Below are positions 42,877 to 51,798 of a stretch of 64,000 nt of DNA, piece after piece. This stretch comes from JAWLCQ01 sp041687095 (GTDB taxonomy: Bacteria; Planctomycetota; Phycisphaerae; SM23-33): positions 19,990 through 83,989 of the forward strand of contig JAWLCQ010000005.1 of NCBI GenBank assembly GCA_041687095.1. The letters are read 5' to 3'. Under the pieces are notes generated by a model. That model was not told where the DNA came from, searched no databases, and saw only the letters and a program-made list of their open reading frames with translations. Position numbers and translations under genes: made by a program. The first letter of the stretch is position 1, and each line of letters opens with the position of its first letter.

Positions 42877-44379
42877 TCATTTCAGAAGGTCTCGGATCAG
42901 GTCCAGGCCGCTATAGCCATGCAGCTCGATGCGGGCGTCGCTCGCCGCCGACAGGCGCACCCACGGCTGGGACACCATCAGCCGCGGCATCGCCAGGTAC
43001 CCCAGGATCTCCCGCTCCCCCTCGTCCGACAGCGCGACGCCCAGCGTGATGTCTACCACCTCCCGCCGGTCCGGCCGGAAGGACCAGAACGCCCCGTAGC
43101 CGTCGGGCACCGGCACCGAGGGCTGGATCAGGACGGTGAAGTTGCGGTTGATCACCAGGAAGTCCTCGTGCTCGTCCACCAGCTCCACCTCCTGGCGGAT
43201 CGCATGGAACACGTCGTCGCGGGCCCGCTGGAGCACGTCGGCGAACATCGCCTGGAACGCCCCGCCCAGACCGCCGAACTTCCGCGCGTACGTTGCCGCC
43301 GAGGGGCAGTCGGGCTCGAAGCGAAGCAGCCCCGAGGTGACGACGTGGTACTTCTCGTACACCGCCCGCAGCCGCTGGGCCATGCACTCGCTGCTGAAGC
43401 GGCGCTTGCGCCCCTCGAAGATCGCCCGCGCCGCGTCGAACAGCTCCCGCGAAACCACCGGCTCGTACGCCCCGGGGGTGACGATCCACTGGTCGCGGGG
43501 GTTGACGCGCGTGGGCCCCTTCATCCGCTGCCTTGTGCGGTTGTAGACGACCGCACCGGCGTACTGCTCGTTGGCCAGGATGTGCCGGATGCCCCCCTCG
43601 CTCCAGCGCACGCCCGCCGGCGAGGGGACGCCGCGGGAGTTGAGGTGCCCGGCGACCTGGCGCTCGTCAAAGCCCTTCTCGACGAACAGCACGAAGATCT
43701 CCTGTACCACCGTCACCTGGGCCTCGTCGCCCGGCACCAGCACCACCCGCCCGTTCTGGATCGCCTTGCGCTGGCCGGGCTGGAGGATGCGGTCGGGCTG
43801 CTTCTGCTCGTTGAGCATCAGGCGATGGTACGCGTACGGCGGCGGGCCCCCGGGGCGGTAGCCCTGCGTGGCGACCTTCGCGGCCCCCTCGAACACCTTC
43901 TTGCTCAGCGCGCGGCTGTACTCGGCGCTCTGGCAGCGCTCGAACGCCTTGCGGAACTGCGTGACGAACTGGTTCCCCTCCTCCGTAAACCCGATCGTAG
44001 TGTACACTACCTCCTTGCCGTTCTGCCGACACAGCGCCTCGAAGTGCGCCGAAAGGTCCGTGTCCTGGAACCGCCCCCAGCGGCTGATGTCCAGCACGAG
44101 GATCAGGACGAAGTCCTCGCGGGTGCGGGCCCACTCCATCATCTCGTTGAACGCCGGGCGGCCCTCGGCGTTGAGCCCGCTCTTGCCGCGGTCGGCGAAC
44201 TCGTGGATGATCTCGATGTCGTGCTTCTCGGCGAAGGCCCGCACGTTGTCCTGCTGGATCTCGACGGAGTTCTCCTGCCCGATCTCCGCCGAGTGGCGGT
44301 AGTAGGCCACCGCCCGCAGGCGCGGCTTGGTCTCCACCGGCTCGGTTTTTCGTACCCACCATCCGTCCATTCGCGCCAT
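42877..44379 (-). CDS. Large serine recombinase
   Basis: 500 residues. The N-terminal resolvase domain has AVAYYRHSAEIGQENSVEIQ (catalytic Ser in YRHS), RPAFNEMMEWA and DISRWGR. The recombinase domain follows (GGPPPYAYHR, then the HILANEQYAGAVVYNR zinc-beta-ribbon-like part without clear Cys cluster). The C-terminal 120 residues have a VDITLGVALSDEGEREILGY segment absent from most integrases. It is the first gene of the minus-strand operon that also holds the ParB-like and repeat-array genes, so it should move or rearrange this cassette. Confidence 0.88.
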   Translation of the reverse strand: MARMDGWWVRKTEPVETKPRLRAVAYYRHSAEIGQENSVEIQQDNVRAFAEKHDIEIIHEFADRGKSGLNAEGRPAFNEMMEWARTREDFVLILVLDISRWGRFQDTDLSAHFEALCRQNGKEVVYTTIGFTEEGNQFVTQFRKAFERCQSAEYSRALSKKVFEGAAKVATQGYRPGGPPPYAYHRLMLNEQKQPDRILQPGQRKAIQNGRVVLVPGDEAQVTVVQEIFVLFVEKGFDERQVAGHLNSRGVPSPAGVRWSEGGIRHILANEQYAGAVVYNRTRQRMKGPTRVNPRDQWIVTPGAYEPVVSRELFDAARAIFEGRKRRFSSECMAQRLRAVYEKYHVVTSGLLRFEPDCPSAATYARKFGGLGGAFQAMFADVLQRARDDVFHAIRQEVELVDEHEDFLVINRNFTVLIQPSVPVPDGYGAFWSFRPDRREVVDITLGVALSDEGEREILGYLAMPRLMVSQPWVRLSAASDARIELHGYSGLDLIRDLLK

Positions 44380-44441
44380 CCTCCGCTCGCCGCGGTCCTG
44401 GCATCCCGCCGCGGGGCGAACGCCGCGGCGGAACGCAGTAA

Positions 44442-44577
44442 GTAATGCATTTACAGTTGTTTACATCAACGCCCCACCTCGGGGCCGCGACAGGATACCT
44501 CCACGGGCGGGGGGTGCAAGGGAATTCCGGGGGCGGAAGCGATGTAAGTGGTTGGGGGAGCATGCATTACTGCATGC
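44442..44577. promoter_or_regulatory. Inverted 9-mer and palindrome upstream of the recombinase
   Basis: GTAATGCAT at 44442-44450 and its exact inverse ATGCATTAC at 44562-44570 lie in the about 400-bp non-coding region. The second copy is inside a perfect palindrome, GCATGCA-TTAC-TGCATGC (44560-44577). Sites for a recombinase, a ParB-like clamp loader or an autoregulator are likely. The rest of 44380-44778 shows no gene. Confidence 0.5.
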
Positions 44578-44778
44578 ACATCCCGCTTCGACTGGCATTG
44601 CTCTACGCTCAAGCGACCACAACTGCGTGCAAAACCTGTGTTGCGGGGTGGCCCGGGGTACTGGATAATGAGGTTTCTCCCGGCGCGTGTTGCGGTCTTT
44701 GCAGGGCGAGCAGCGATTCGGCTTCCAATACAGCCAAGGGCGGGACAGGCGACGTCTCCGATGGGAAAGGAGCATCTG

Positions 44779-45507
44779 ATGGCATCAGCGGCGAAGCGGC
44801 CCAGACGAATGCCGCCGTCCCACGTACGATTCCGGCTTCACCGCCGGCTATGGGAGTACCGCCTAGACGACCTGCGGGGATTTCTCAGGATCTCCGAAGC
44901 GGGGTTATCCTCCAAGTTCGAAGACTGGGGCGACTGGTACAAACGGCGTACAGAGGGGTTCTCCGATGAGGAGAAGCAGGAGTTCATCGACTTCTACTAC
45001 GACGATCTGAGCATGGTCCGAGACACCGCTCCTAACCTTTTCCGACGATCAGCCTTCGTGATGACCGTCGGCTTTTTCGAGGCGTCCGTGGCGGACCTCT
45101 GCCGCCTCCTGCACGGTACTGGCTCCGTCCGCAGATCGCCGAAGCAAAAGTTGTACCTAGACGCATCACGGGAGTACCTCGTTGCGTGCGCGCAACTGCC
45201 GGACAGCCTGTTCGACGAGTGCTGGGACTACTGCAAGCAGATCGAATACCTCCGAAATGCCATCATCCATAACAACGGCGAGATTCCCTCCACCGCCACA
45301 GGGTCACTTGGTGCTGCTGCGGAGAGCGCCAAATCCTTCGTTCGGGGGCACGCTCACGTGAGTCTCGACGACCATGGCGAAGTCGTTGTGGGGCCCCCAT
45401 TCTGCGAGTCCGTTCTTGATCAGTATGAGCAGATCGTGCGTAGACTACTCGATGCGATCGAGGCGCACTACTTTCCCGCGGGGGTAGCCAGTGCCCCAGA
45501 CGAGTGA
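44779..45507 (+). CDS. HEPN domain protein
   Basis: 242 residues. A helical core includes RRSAFVMTVGFFEASVADLCRLL at 89-111 and ends with LRNAIIHNNG, with Arg159 and His164 forming an Rx4H HEPN ribonuclease motif (RNxxxH). The start at 44779 follows AAAGGAG. HEPN proteins act as RNases or scaffolds in toxin-antitoxin and antiviral systems. Base composition is lower in GC than the recombinase block, in line with a separate origin. It pairs with the next gene. Confidence 0.75.
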   Translation: MASAAKRPRRMPPSHVRFRLHRRLWEYRLDDLRGFLRISEAGLSSKFEDWGDWYKRRTEGFSDEEKQEFIDFYYDDLSMVRDTAPNLFRRSAFVMTVGFFEASVADLCRLLHGTGSVRRSPKQKLYLDASREYLVACAQLPDSLFDECWDYCKQIEYLRNAIIHNNGEIPSTATGSLGAAAESAKSFVRGHAHVSLDDHGEVVVGPPFCESVLDQYEQIVRRLLDAIEAHYFPAGVASAPDE

Positions 45508-45599
45508 ACCTGCGATTTGCACACGCCGTGGGTGTCGTGTGGGTCCCGAGAACAACGGCTGCCGCCAAAGCTTGGCTCGCGAGAGGAGATGTGTCCAAC

Positions 45600-46922
45600 A
45601 TGAAGCTGGTGTCCGGAGATTCTTTACATGGCAGCCGCGTCTATCTCACGGTCTTTGACCGGGTCACCTATTCTCAAGTCGCTTGGTCTGAACAGGAGGT
45701 GAAAGACATATGCAGGTCACTTGAGCGGAACCTGAAGTTCGTCGTCCTGATCAAGGGCCACGTCGTGATTGCCGCATCACACCTCCTCGAGTCGGAGCTG
45801 GCCCAAGAGATACTGCTTCGGCATCCTCGGCTCTTCACAGAGGGGGTTGTGGTGCCGGCGCTGCGTTCGGAGTTCAGCAGCTTTGAAGGCTTTCTCGATG
45901 CGAAACTCGAAGTGCCTCGGAACGCGGCGGAGTATGGCAGGCCCGAGACACGAGCGACGGCCAAAGCACTGGATGGGATGGTCGCCTTGGCGACATGCTG
46001 GGACGTGAGCAGGACATCCTCTTGGTTTCAGCAGCGGATGGTGGCGGATCTACGAGACGAGGGCAGTCTGCTTCGTTCCTGTCTGCGTCAGAAACGCGTA
46101 CTGATTGCTCCCGATGTGGCAGACCGGATCGCGGATGTGCCGCAGCTCAGCCGGGGCGATGTATACCAGATAGCCAAGGACACCCAGGACAAGCGCGTCT
46201 GGGACGTGCTCTCTAACTACGCAGACTTCATCTATTACCTGTCTGGGGCGAAGGCCGTCCAGTCTGAAGGAGTCCTCCCCCAGGAGAACCTTCTGGATTT
46301 CAGCCTGTCCGACATGGCGGGGGGCAAGACCAGCCTGTCGGACATGGAGGTCTTCTTCAAGATCTTTGTGGATCTAGTCAAGAGCGCCACCCACTCGCAC
46401 TTCCCAGTGGAGGTCCTCGACGCATTGAGTATCGAGGATGTTCTAGACCTGCACCGAGTGGCGATCGATGAGGCCTTCACCGAGAAGTACCACCGCATCC
46501 AGGAGAAGACAAAGGAAGGGCTGTCCCTGCAAGATCCAGAACGCCTCGTGCTGCTGATGCACGAGCTGGAGCAGTATGAACACGATCTGCGTGCGCAGTA
46601 CCGGCGGGCGGTCGAAGCGGAACTGCCGGGCCATCTGCGGGACCAGACCGTCTCTTCCGTCGGCGAACTGCTCAACGCGATAGCATCGCTCCTGATTCCT
46701 GGGTACGGGATACCAGGAGATGCCAGGGATATCTTGGTTTCCGGATTGTCGCTTGCTGGCGGACGCCGTCTCTCGGCGTCCATACAGCAGCGGATCGATG
46801 GATGCGTGCGAGCCCTCAGAGCGGTCACCGATCGCCACAGCATGCAGGCGCACCCAGTACTCCTGCGGTTCATGCAGGATATCTGCCGGAAGTATTCGGA
46901 GAAGCTGCTGGGGGGCAGTTGA
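45600..46922 (+). CDS. Unknown partner of the HEPN protein
   Basis: 440 residues from ATG 45600, after GAGGAG; an in-frame GTG at 45504 overlapping the HEPN stop would add 32 residues. The N-terminal 130 residues have alternating strands and helices (KFVVLIKGHVVIAASHLLESELAQEILLRHP), a pattern compatible with a PIN-like fold, although no acidic triad could be assigned. The rest is helical. Pairing with HEPN suggests a two-gene defence or toxin-antitoxin unit. Confidence 0.6.
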   Translation: MKLVSGDSLHGSRVYLTVFDRVTYSQVAWSEQEVKDICRSLERNLKFVVLIKGHVVIAASHLLESELAQEILLRHPRLFTEGVVVPALRSEFSSFEGFLDAKLEVPRNAAEYGRPETRATAKALDGMVALATCWDVSRTSSWFQQRMVADLRDEGSLLRSCLRQKRVLIAPDVADRIADVPQLSRGDVYQIAKDTQDKRVWDVLSNYADFIYYLSGAKAVQSEGVLPQENLLDFSLSDMAGGKTSLSDMEVFFKIFVDLVKSATHSHFPVEVLDALSIEDVLDLHRVAIDEAFTEKYHRIQEKTKEGLSLQDPERLVLLMHELEQYEHDLRAQYRRAVEAELPGHLRDQTVSSVGELLNAIASLLIPGYGIPGDARDILVSGLSLAGGRRLSASIQQRIDGCVRALRAVTDRHSMQAHPVLLRFMQDICRKYSEKLLGGS

Positions 46923-47165
46923 CGGCGGAAGATTGAGACAACAAGGCCAACGCGGACTCAGCATACGCAGACCAGCGTGCCACGTTCGTAACCGCAGGGA
47001 TAGCTTCGTCATCGTGGCCGACCGAGAAGGCGTAAGCCGCGCGTTCCAGAGGCATGTGAAAGCAACCAGTTCGTGCTGCCGCCTGACCTGGAGCGGTCGC
47101 ACCGGTGACGTTCGGAAGAGCTGCGTCCAACGAGGTGCTGGGCGCAGGTAACTCGGGAGAAGTCC

Positions 47166-47441
47166 ATGAGCGACATGAACATGAAGAAGCTGTATGTCTG
47201 GCGGCTCGGCGCGTTTCTGAGCGAGCAGGGCATGACCATGTCGGGCGAGGAGCTTGCCGCTCACCTGAATCGCAACCAGTTCCTAACCAGCTACGGAACT
47301 GCGTACACGGGCAAGCGAGGTACATACAAACTCATCCGCGAGAGTTATTCCTGGGTACACGACGAACTTGGACTGCCGGAGGAGGCCGAGAAGATCGCCA
47401 TGGCGTTCGTGAAGCCCGACGGATCTCGCCCATGGGAATGA
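47166..47441 (+). CDS. Small unknown protein
   Basis: 91 residues, MSDMNMKKLYVWRLGAFLSEQG. It has helical ends and a LAAHLNRNQFLTSYGTAYTGKRGTYKLI middle that may be a small nucleic-acid-binding domain. GGGAGAAG precedes the ATG. It stands alone; the 243-bp gap upstream and 179-bp gap downstream hold no obvious gene. No family was recognised. Confidence 0.55.
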   Translation: MSDMNMKKLYVWRLGAFLSEQGMTMSGEELAAHLNRNQFLTSYGTAYTGKRGTYKLIRESYSWVHDELGLPEEAEKIAMAFVKPDGSRPWE

Positions 47442-47620
47442 GGCGTGGCCAAGCGATGGAGGAAGGTCTCTTTCCCACGGGGCAGGTCGCCGCTGCCGGG
47501 TGATTATTCCCGTGCTGGGAGGAACGGTGACCGCCACGCCATCACATGGGCCATCGGTCTTCGTCGCTATGCTTATCCGGGAAGGCACTGCGATCACACG
47601 AGCACGAAAGGGGCACCACC

Positions 47621-48622
47621 ATGGGGCGCGGGGGTCCGGTACGGCGGCAGTGGGAACTGATCCGGGTGCTCCACAGCCACCGCTTCGGCGTGGCGACGGA
47701 GGAGCTGGCGAAGGAACTGGGGGTGGGCGTGCGGACGGTGCTGCGGGATCTGGCGGTCCTGCGGGACCTCGTGCCGCTCCGCCACGACACGCGGGCGCGG
47801 GGCAAGCGGTACTGGATGCTGGATGACGAGGCGCTGGGCACCTGCGCGCTGCAGCCGACGCTGACGGAGATGCTGAGCCTGTGCCTCTGCCAGCAGTTCC
47901 TCCGGCCCCTGGGGGGCACGGAGTTCGGGGACGGGCTGTCGGCCCTGGTCGAGAGGGTGCGGACGGTAGTGCCGGCGGGGACGCTGGCGCACTTCGAGAG
48001 CCTGCAGGAGTCCTTCCACGTCAAGAACGTCGCCGGGCACGACTACTCCGGCCAGAGCGAGCACATCCGTTCGCTCAACGAGGCGATCCGCGACCAGCGG
48101 GTCGTGCGGATCGCCTACTGGTCGGCAAGCGAGGGCCGCCAGATCGACAGCGAGTTCCACCCCTACGGGATGCTCTTCCTGGGCACCTCGCCCTACTGCG
48201 TGGGCCACATGGCGTGCTGCGACGCGCTGCGGACGCTGAAGCTGGCCCGGCTGCGGGACCTTGCGGTCCTGGAGACGACCTTCGACAAGCCCCCCCACTT
48301 CTCCCTGCCGGCTCAGTTCGAGGGAACATTCGGGGTCTTCCACGCCCAGGCCCCACAGCGCATCCGCGTCGAGTTCACCGGCTGGGCGGCGACGAACGTG
48401 CGGGAGATGCAATGGCACCCGTCCCAGCGGATCACGCGGGGGACGGGGGACACCGTGGAGGCCACGTTCGATCTGGGCAGCACGGTGGAGTTCAAGCGGT
48501 GGCTGCTGGGCTTCGGCCCCTGCGCCCGCGTGCTGGCGCCGGATTCGCTCGCACGGGAGATTCAGGGCGATCTCGCGCTGTCGATGGAGGGGTACGGACA
48601 CGCTCGCTCGCCTGCGGCGTAA
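47621..48622 (+). CDS. WYL-domain transcriptional regulator
   Basis: 333 residues. Winged HTH at 1-60 (QWELIRVLHSHRFGVATEELAKELGVGVRTVLRDLAVLRD), WYL domain near 145-215 (ALNEAIRDQRVVRIAYWSASEG... FHPYGMLF) and C-terminal WCX strands with ARVLAPDSLAREIQ. WYL regulators such as BrxR and CapW repress defence operons and are relieved by nucleic-acid or nucleotide signals. Its start at 47621 follows AAAGGGG. It precedes an operator-like repeat and a three-gene operon. Confidence 0.87.
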   Translation: MGRGGPVRRQWELIRVLHSHRFGVATEELAKELGVGVRTVLRDLAVLRDLVPLRHDTRARGKRYWMLDDEALGTCALQPTLTEMLSLCLCQQFLRPLGGTEFGDGLSALVERVRTVVPAGTLAHFESLQESFHVKNVAGHDYSGQSEHIRSLNEAIRDQRVVRIAYWSASEGRQIDSEFHPYGMLFLGTSPYCVGHMACCDALRTLKLARLRDLAVLETTFDKPPHFSLPAQFEGTFGVFHAQAPQRIRVEFTGWAATNVREMQWHPSQRITRGTGDTVEATFDLGSTVEFKRWLLGFGPCARVLAPDSLAREIQGDLALSMEGYGHARSPAA

Positions 48623-48737
48623 GCGCTACTGGGCACGTGGCGCGCGCCGTGGCGCAGGATTCGTGCGCGACGCAAGAATTTCTGCGAAAAACCCCTCCCT
48701 TCCGGCCAGGTCCGTCCATTCCTGACAGGGTCGTTCC

Positions 48738-48773
48738 TTATGCTGATTTCAAGATCGAACTGACTCAGCATAA
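48738..48773. promoter_or_regulatory. Inverted repeat before the ATPase operon
   Basis: TTATGCTGA (48738-48746) and TCAGCATAA (48765-48773) form a perfect 9-bp inverted repeat with an 18-nt spacer, ending 11 nt before the start codon of the ATPase gene. Its position matches an operator for the WYL regulator encoded just upstream. A CTGACAG to TATGCTG stretch near 48722-48746 may hold the promoter. Confidence 0.65.
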
Positions 48774-48784
48774 AGGGTATACCC

Positions 48785-50656
48785 ATGAGCGAGACCAGGC
48801 GGTTCTTTCGGCTGAGGTCGCTGTCGATCCTCGGGGGGTTCCTGGACGGGCTGGAGCTGGAGTTCGCCGAGGGGCTCAACTGCCTCATCGGCCACCGGGG
48901 CACGGGCAAGACGACGGTGCTGGAATTCATCCGCTACGCCTTGGACGCTTTTCCTCCAGGCGAGGCGGGAGCGGCGTCCCGAAGGCGGGTGTGCGGGATC
49001 GTCCGCGCGAACCTCGACGACGGCCGCATCCGCCTGATCGTCGAGACGGGCGAGGGGGCGTGCTACGTCATCGAGCGTCGGGCGGACTCGGCCCCCCTCG
49101 TCCGAACGCCCGAGGGCGACCGCACCGATATCGAGGTCCACCCGGGCGGAACCTTCCATGCGGACATCCTCAGCCACGGCGGGATCGAGCAACTCGCGGA
49201 CGATCCCGAGGCCCTGCTCGCCCGGATCGATGCGTTCGCCCCCGAGGGGATCGCCGAGGTCCAGGCGCAGATCGCCGATGTGCGGGCGGATCTCGACGCC
49301 AACGCCCGCGTGATCCTGCCCTTGGAGGAGGCGCAGGGGCGCGGGGCCGCGGAGCTGGGGGCGGTGGTGGCCGTGGACCATAGGATACGGGATCTTGCCC
49401 GGGCCGGCGGGCCGGGGGGCGAGGAGATCGGCCGGGCCCAGCAGCGCCGCTCCCAGCGCCAGCGACAGGCCCAGGCGCTTCAGGCGGCGTGCCGACTGCT
49501 GCGCCAGTACGCCGACTGGCTGGGCGAGGGCCGGGGTCGGTTCGCCGACAGCGTCGCGGCCCTGTTCCCCGACGAGCTTCTCGACGGCCCCAGCGGCCCG
49601 ATCCTTCGGCGGGTCCGCCAGCGACTGGAGGAGTTGGGCGGGCGGATGGACGACCACATCACGCGGGCGGCGTCGCTCCTGGCGGCCGAGCAGCAGCGGC
49701 TGTCGGAGGATACCCGGGCACTGGCGGAGGCCTACGAGGGCGAGGAGCGGGCGTTCTGGGACCTGGTGGAACGCTGCGACGGGCCCCAGGAACCGGAGTG
49801 GGAGTGCACGCGAAGCGGTCTGCTCGCCCGACAGAAGCGCTACGCCGAGACCGCCGGGCTCCTGGCGGAGCTGTGGCATCGCCGGGCGCAGCTGAGCGAT
49901 CGACTCAGTGCCCTGCGGGACCGGCGCTACCGCCTGCGGCGGCAGGCGGCCCAGCGGATCACGCAGGCCCTGGGGCTGCCCATCCGCGTGGACGTCGAGC
50001 AGGCGGGCAACCGCGAGTGCTACATGCGGCTGCTGTCGGAGGCCCTGCGCCAGGCGGCGGTAAAGCATCGCGACCTCGCCCAGCGCATGGCCGAGCGGAT
50101 GTCGCCCCGGGACATCGCGGCGTTCCTGCGGGACGGCGACAGCGAGGCGCTGCGGAGCTGCGCGAACCTCTCGGAGGTTCAGGCGGCGCGGGTTGCGGGG
50201 GCGCTGCGGGACCCGGCGCTGCTGCTGCGCCTGGAGGCCGTCGAACTGCCCGATCGGCCCCGGCTGCAGATGCGCCTCGGCGACACGTGGCGGGACGCCG
50301 AGTCGCTGTCCACCGGCCGCAAGTGCACGCTCGTCCTGCCGATCGTGCTGCTGGAGGGCGAGAACCCCCTGCTGCTGGATCAGCCCGAGGACAACCTCGA
50401 CACCGGCTTCATCTACGACATCGTCGTCGCGGGGCTCCGCCGCGCGAAGGTCCGTCGCCAGATTGTCTTGGCCACCCACAACTCCAACATCCCTGTCCTG
50501 GGGGAGGCGGAGCGGGTGTTCGTCCTGGCGTGCGAGGACCATCATGCCAACCTTTCGTGCGCGGGCAGCGTACAGGAGTGCATGGGCGAGATCCTGCACC
50601 TGCTCGAAGGCGGGGAGGAAGCCTTCGCCCGACGCCAGGAAAGGTACCGCTGCTGA
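48785..50656 (+). CDS. SMC-like AAA ATPase of the WYL-linked operon
   Basis: 623 residues. Walker A GHRGTGKT at 36-43, in an RNA/DNA-repair RecF/SMC-type N-terminus (LRSLSILGGFLDGLELEFAEGLNCLI). The middle 200-420 is coiled coil (QQRRSQRQRQAQALQA). The C-terminal half has the signature-like LSTGRKCTLVLPIVLL near 508-523 and Walker B PLLLDQPEDNLDTGF near 527-541, followed by THNSN. This is the ABC-type head of SMC/TrlF-like ATPases. It forms an operon with the kinase gene (TGATG overlap). Confidence 0.85.
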   Translation: MSETRRFFRLRSLSILGGFLDGLELEFAEGLNCLIGHRGTGKTTVLEFIRYALDAFPPGEAGAASRRRVCGIVRANLDDGRIRLIVETGEGACYVIERRADSAPLVRTPEGDRTDIEVHPGGTFHADILSHGGIEQLADDPEALLARIDAFAPEGIAEVQAQIADVRADLDANARVILPLEEAQGRGAAELGAVVAVDHRIRDLARAGGPGGEEIGRAQQRRSQRQRQAQALQAACRLLRQYADWLGEGRGRFADSVAALFPDELLDGPSGPILRRVRQRLEELGGRMDDHITRAASLLAAEQQRLSEDTRALAEAYEGEERAFWDLVERCDGPQEPEWECTRSGLLARQKRYAETAGLLAELWHRRAQLSDRLSALRDRRYRLRRQAAQRITQALGLPIRVDVEQAGNRECYMRLLSEALRQAAVKHRDLAQRMAERMSPRDIAAFLRDGDSEALRSCANLSEVQAARVAGALRDPALLLRLEAVELPDRPRLQMRLGDTWRDAESLSTGRKCTLVLPIVLLEGENPLLLDQPEDNLDTGFIYDIVVAGLRRAKVRRQIVLATHNSNIPVLGEAERVFVLACEDHHANLSCAGSVQECMGEILHLLEGGEEAFARRQERYRC

Positions 50657-51798
50657 TGCATCCATGGATGGAGAGGCTCCAACGGCTCAGGGATGGGCAC
50701 ATGGAGCACTGGCGCGAGCGCCTGGCGATGGCGGAGGAACTCCTGGCCGCCGCGCGGAGCGGGACACTGCCGCCGGACTCGGACGCAATCGAGGAGTTGC
50801 TCCTCCGCCTGGCGGCCGACGACAAGTGGGAGGTCCGCCAGGCCGTCGCCCGCGGGCTCGGGCTCATTGACCATCCCGCTGGCGAGGAGATCGCCCAGCG
50901 GCTCTCGGAGGACGGCAACGCCTTCGTCTGCGGGGCCGCGAAGCTCAGCTCCGATCGCCTCCGCGCCCGTAGGCGTCAGCAGCAGGCGCAGGAGGCCCGC
51001 CAGCGGCGAATGCGCCGGCGGCGGGAGGAGCTCCGCTCCGCCGGCGGCGAGGACGCGGTTCGATTGGCGCTGGCCGACAGCGACGCCCGCTTCTCGCATC
51101 TGGCCGCCGGGCTCGTCCACGACGCCCAGAGCATCCTGGGCTACATCAAGCCCCCGGCGACGCGGATGCAGCATCTGGCGACGGACCCCGCCCTGCGGCG
51201 GCAGGCCGATCGGATCCTCGACGGCGTCGAGCACCTCCAGCAGTGCGTGCTGGACGTGGCGGCCTACAGCGGGCCGGTGCCCCTGGATCTGGCGCCCGAG
51301 GACCTGTCGGAGGTGCTGGCCGACGCCTGCGAGATCGCCAGGCGAAGCGTGGAGTCCGAGGGGCTCGATCCGGCAGATGTGACGCTTCGCCTCCGGGTGC
51401 CCAAGTCCCTGCCCGCCCGCCTGTCTCGCCCCGCCATCGTCCTGGCCGTCGTGAACCTGGTGAAGAACGCCTACGAGTCGTTCCTCCTGGGTGATGGGAC
51501 GCTGGGGGCGGGCGAGATCGACGTCGAGGCGTCGGGCGAGGGCGAGTCGCTTCGCATCGCCATCCGCGACGGCGGCTGCGGACTGGCGCAGGAGGAGCTG
51601 GAGGAACTGATGCTCCTCGTCCCCCGCCGCCGCAACAAGCGAAAGCCCCGCTCCACCGGCTACGGCCTGCCCATCGCCGTGCGGTACGTCGAGGCCCACG
51701 GGGGCATCGTCGCGTTCGAGAGCGTTCGGGGCGTCGGCACCACTGTCACTCTCACACTGCCCCGCCGCTCGGGGCGCAAGAGCGAGGAGGCCGCGTAA
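50656..51798 (+). CDS. Cytosolic HEAT-like histidine kinase
   Basis: 380 residues with no membrane segment. Residues 40-100 look like two HEAT repeats (IEELLLRLAADDKWEVRQAVARGLG, HPAGEEIAQRLSEDGNAFV). A basic coiled coil follows. H-box LVHDAQSILGYI with His155; N-box VNLVKNAYESF near 266-276; G1 IRDGGCGL at 303-310; G2 STGYGLPI at 333-340. So the kinase core is complete. It is coupled to the ATPase and to the response regulator by overlapping codons; the ATPase is the likely signal sensor. Confidence 0.82.
   Translation: MHPWMERLQRLRDGHMEHWRERLAMAEELLAAARSGTLPPDSDAIEELLLRLAADDKWEVRQAVARGLGLIDHPAGEEIAQRLSEDGNAFVCGAAKLSSDRLRARRRQQQAQEARQRRMRRRREELRSAGGEDAVRLALADSDARFSHLAAGLVHDAQSILGYIKPPATRMQHLATDPALRRQADRILDGVEHLQQCVLDVAAYSGPVPLDLAPEDLSEVLADACEIARRSVESEGLDPADVTLRLRVPKSLPARLSRPAIVLAVVNLVKNAYESFLLGDGTLGAGEIDVEASGEGESLRIAIRDGGCGLAQEELEELMLLVPRRRNKRKPRSTGYGLPIAVRYVEAHGGIVAFESVRGVGTTVTLTLPRRSGRKSEEAA

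Noticed and set aside
45504..45599. GTG start extending the HEPN partner by 32 residues
   Set aside because: It overlaps the HEPN stop, but no ribosome site precedes it and the added residues look unlike the rest; ATG 45600 has GAGGAG upstream.
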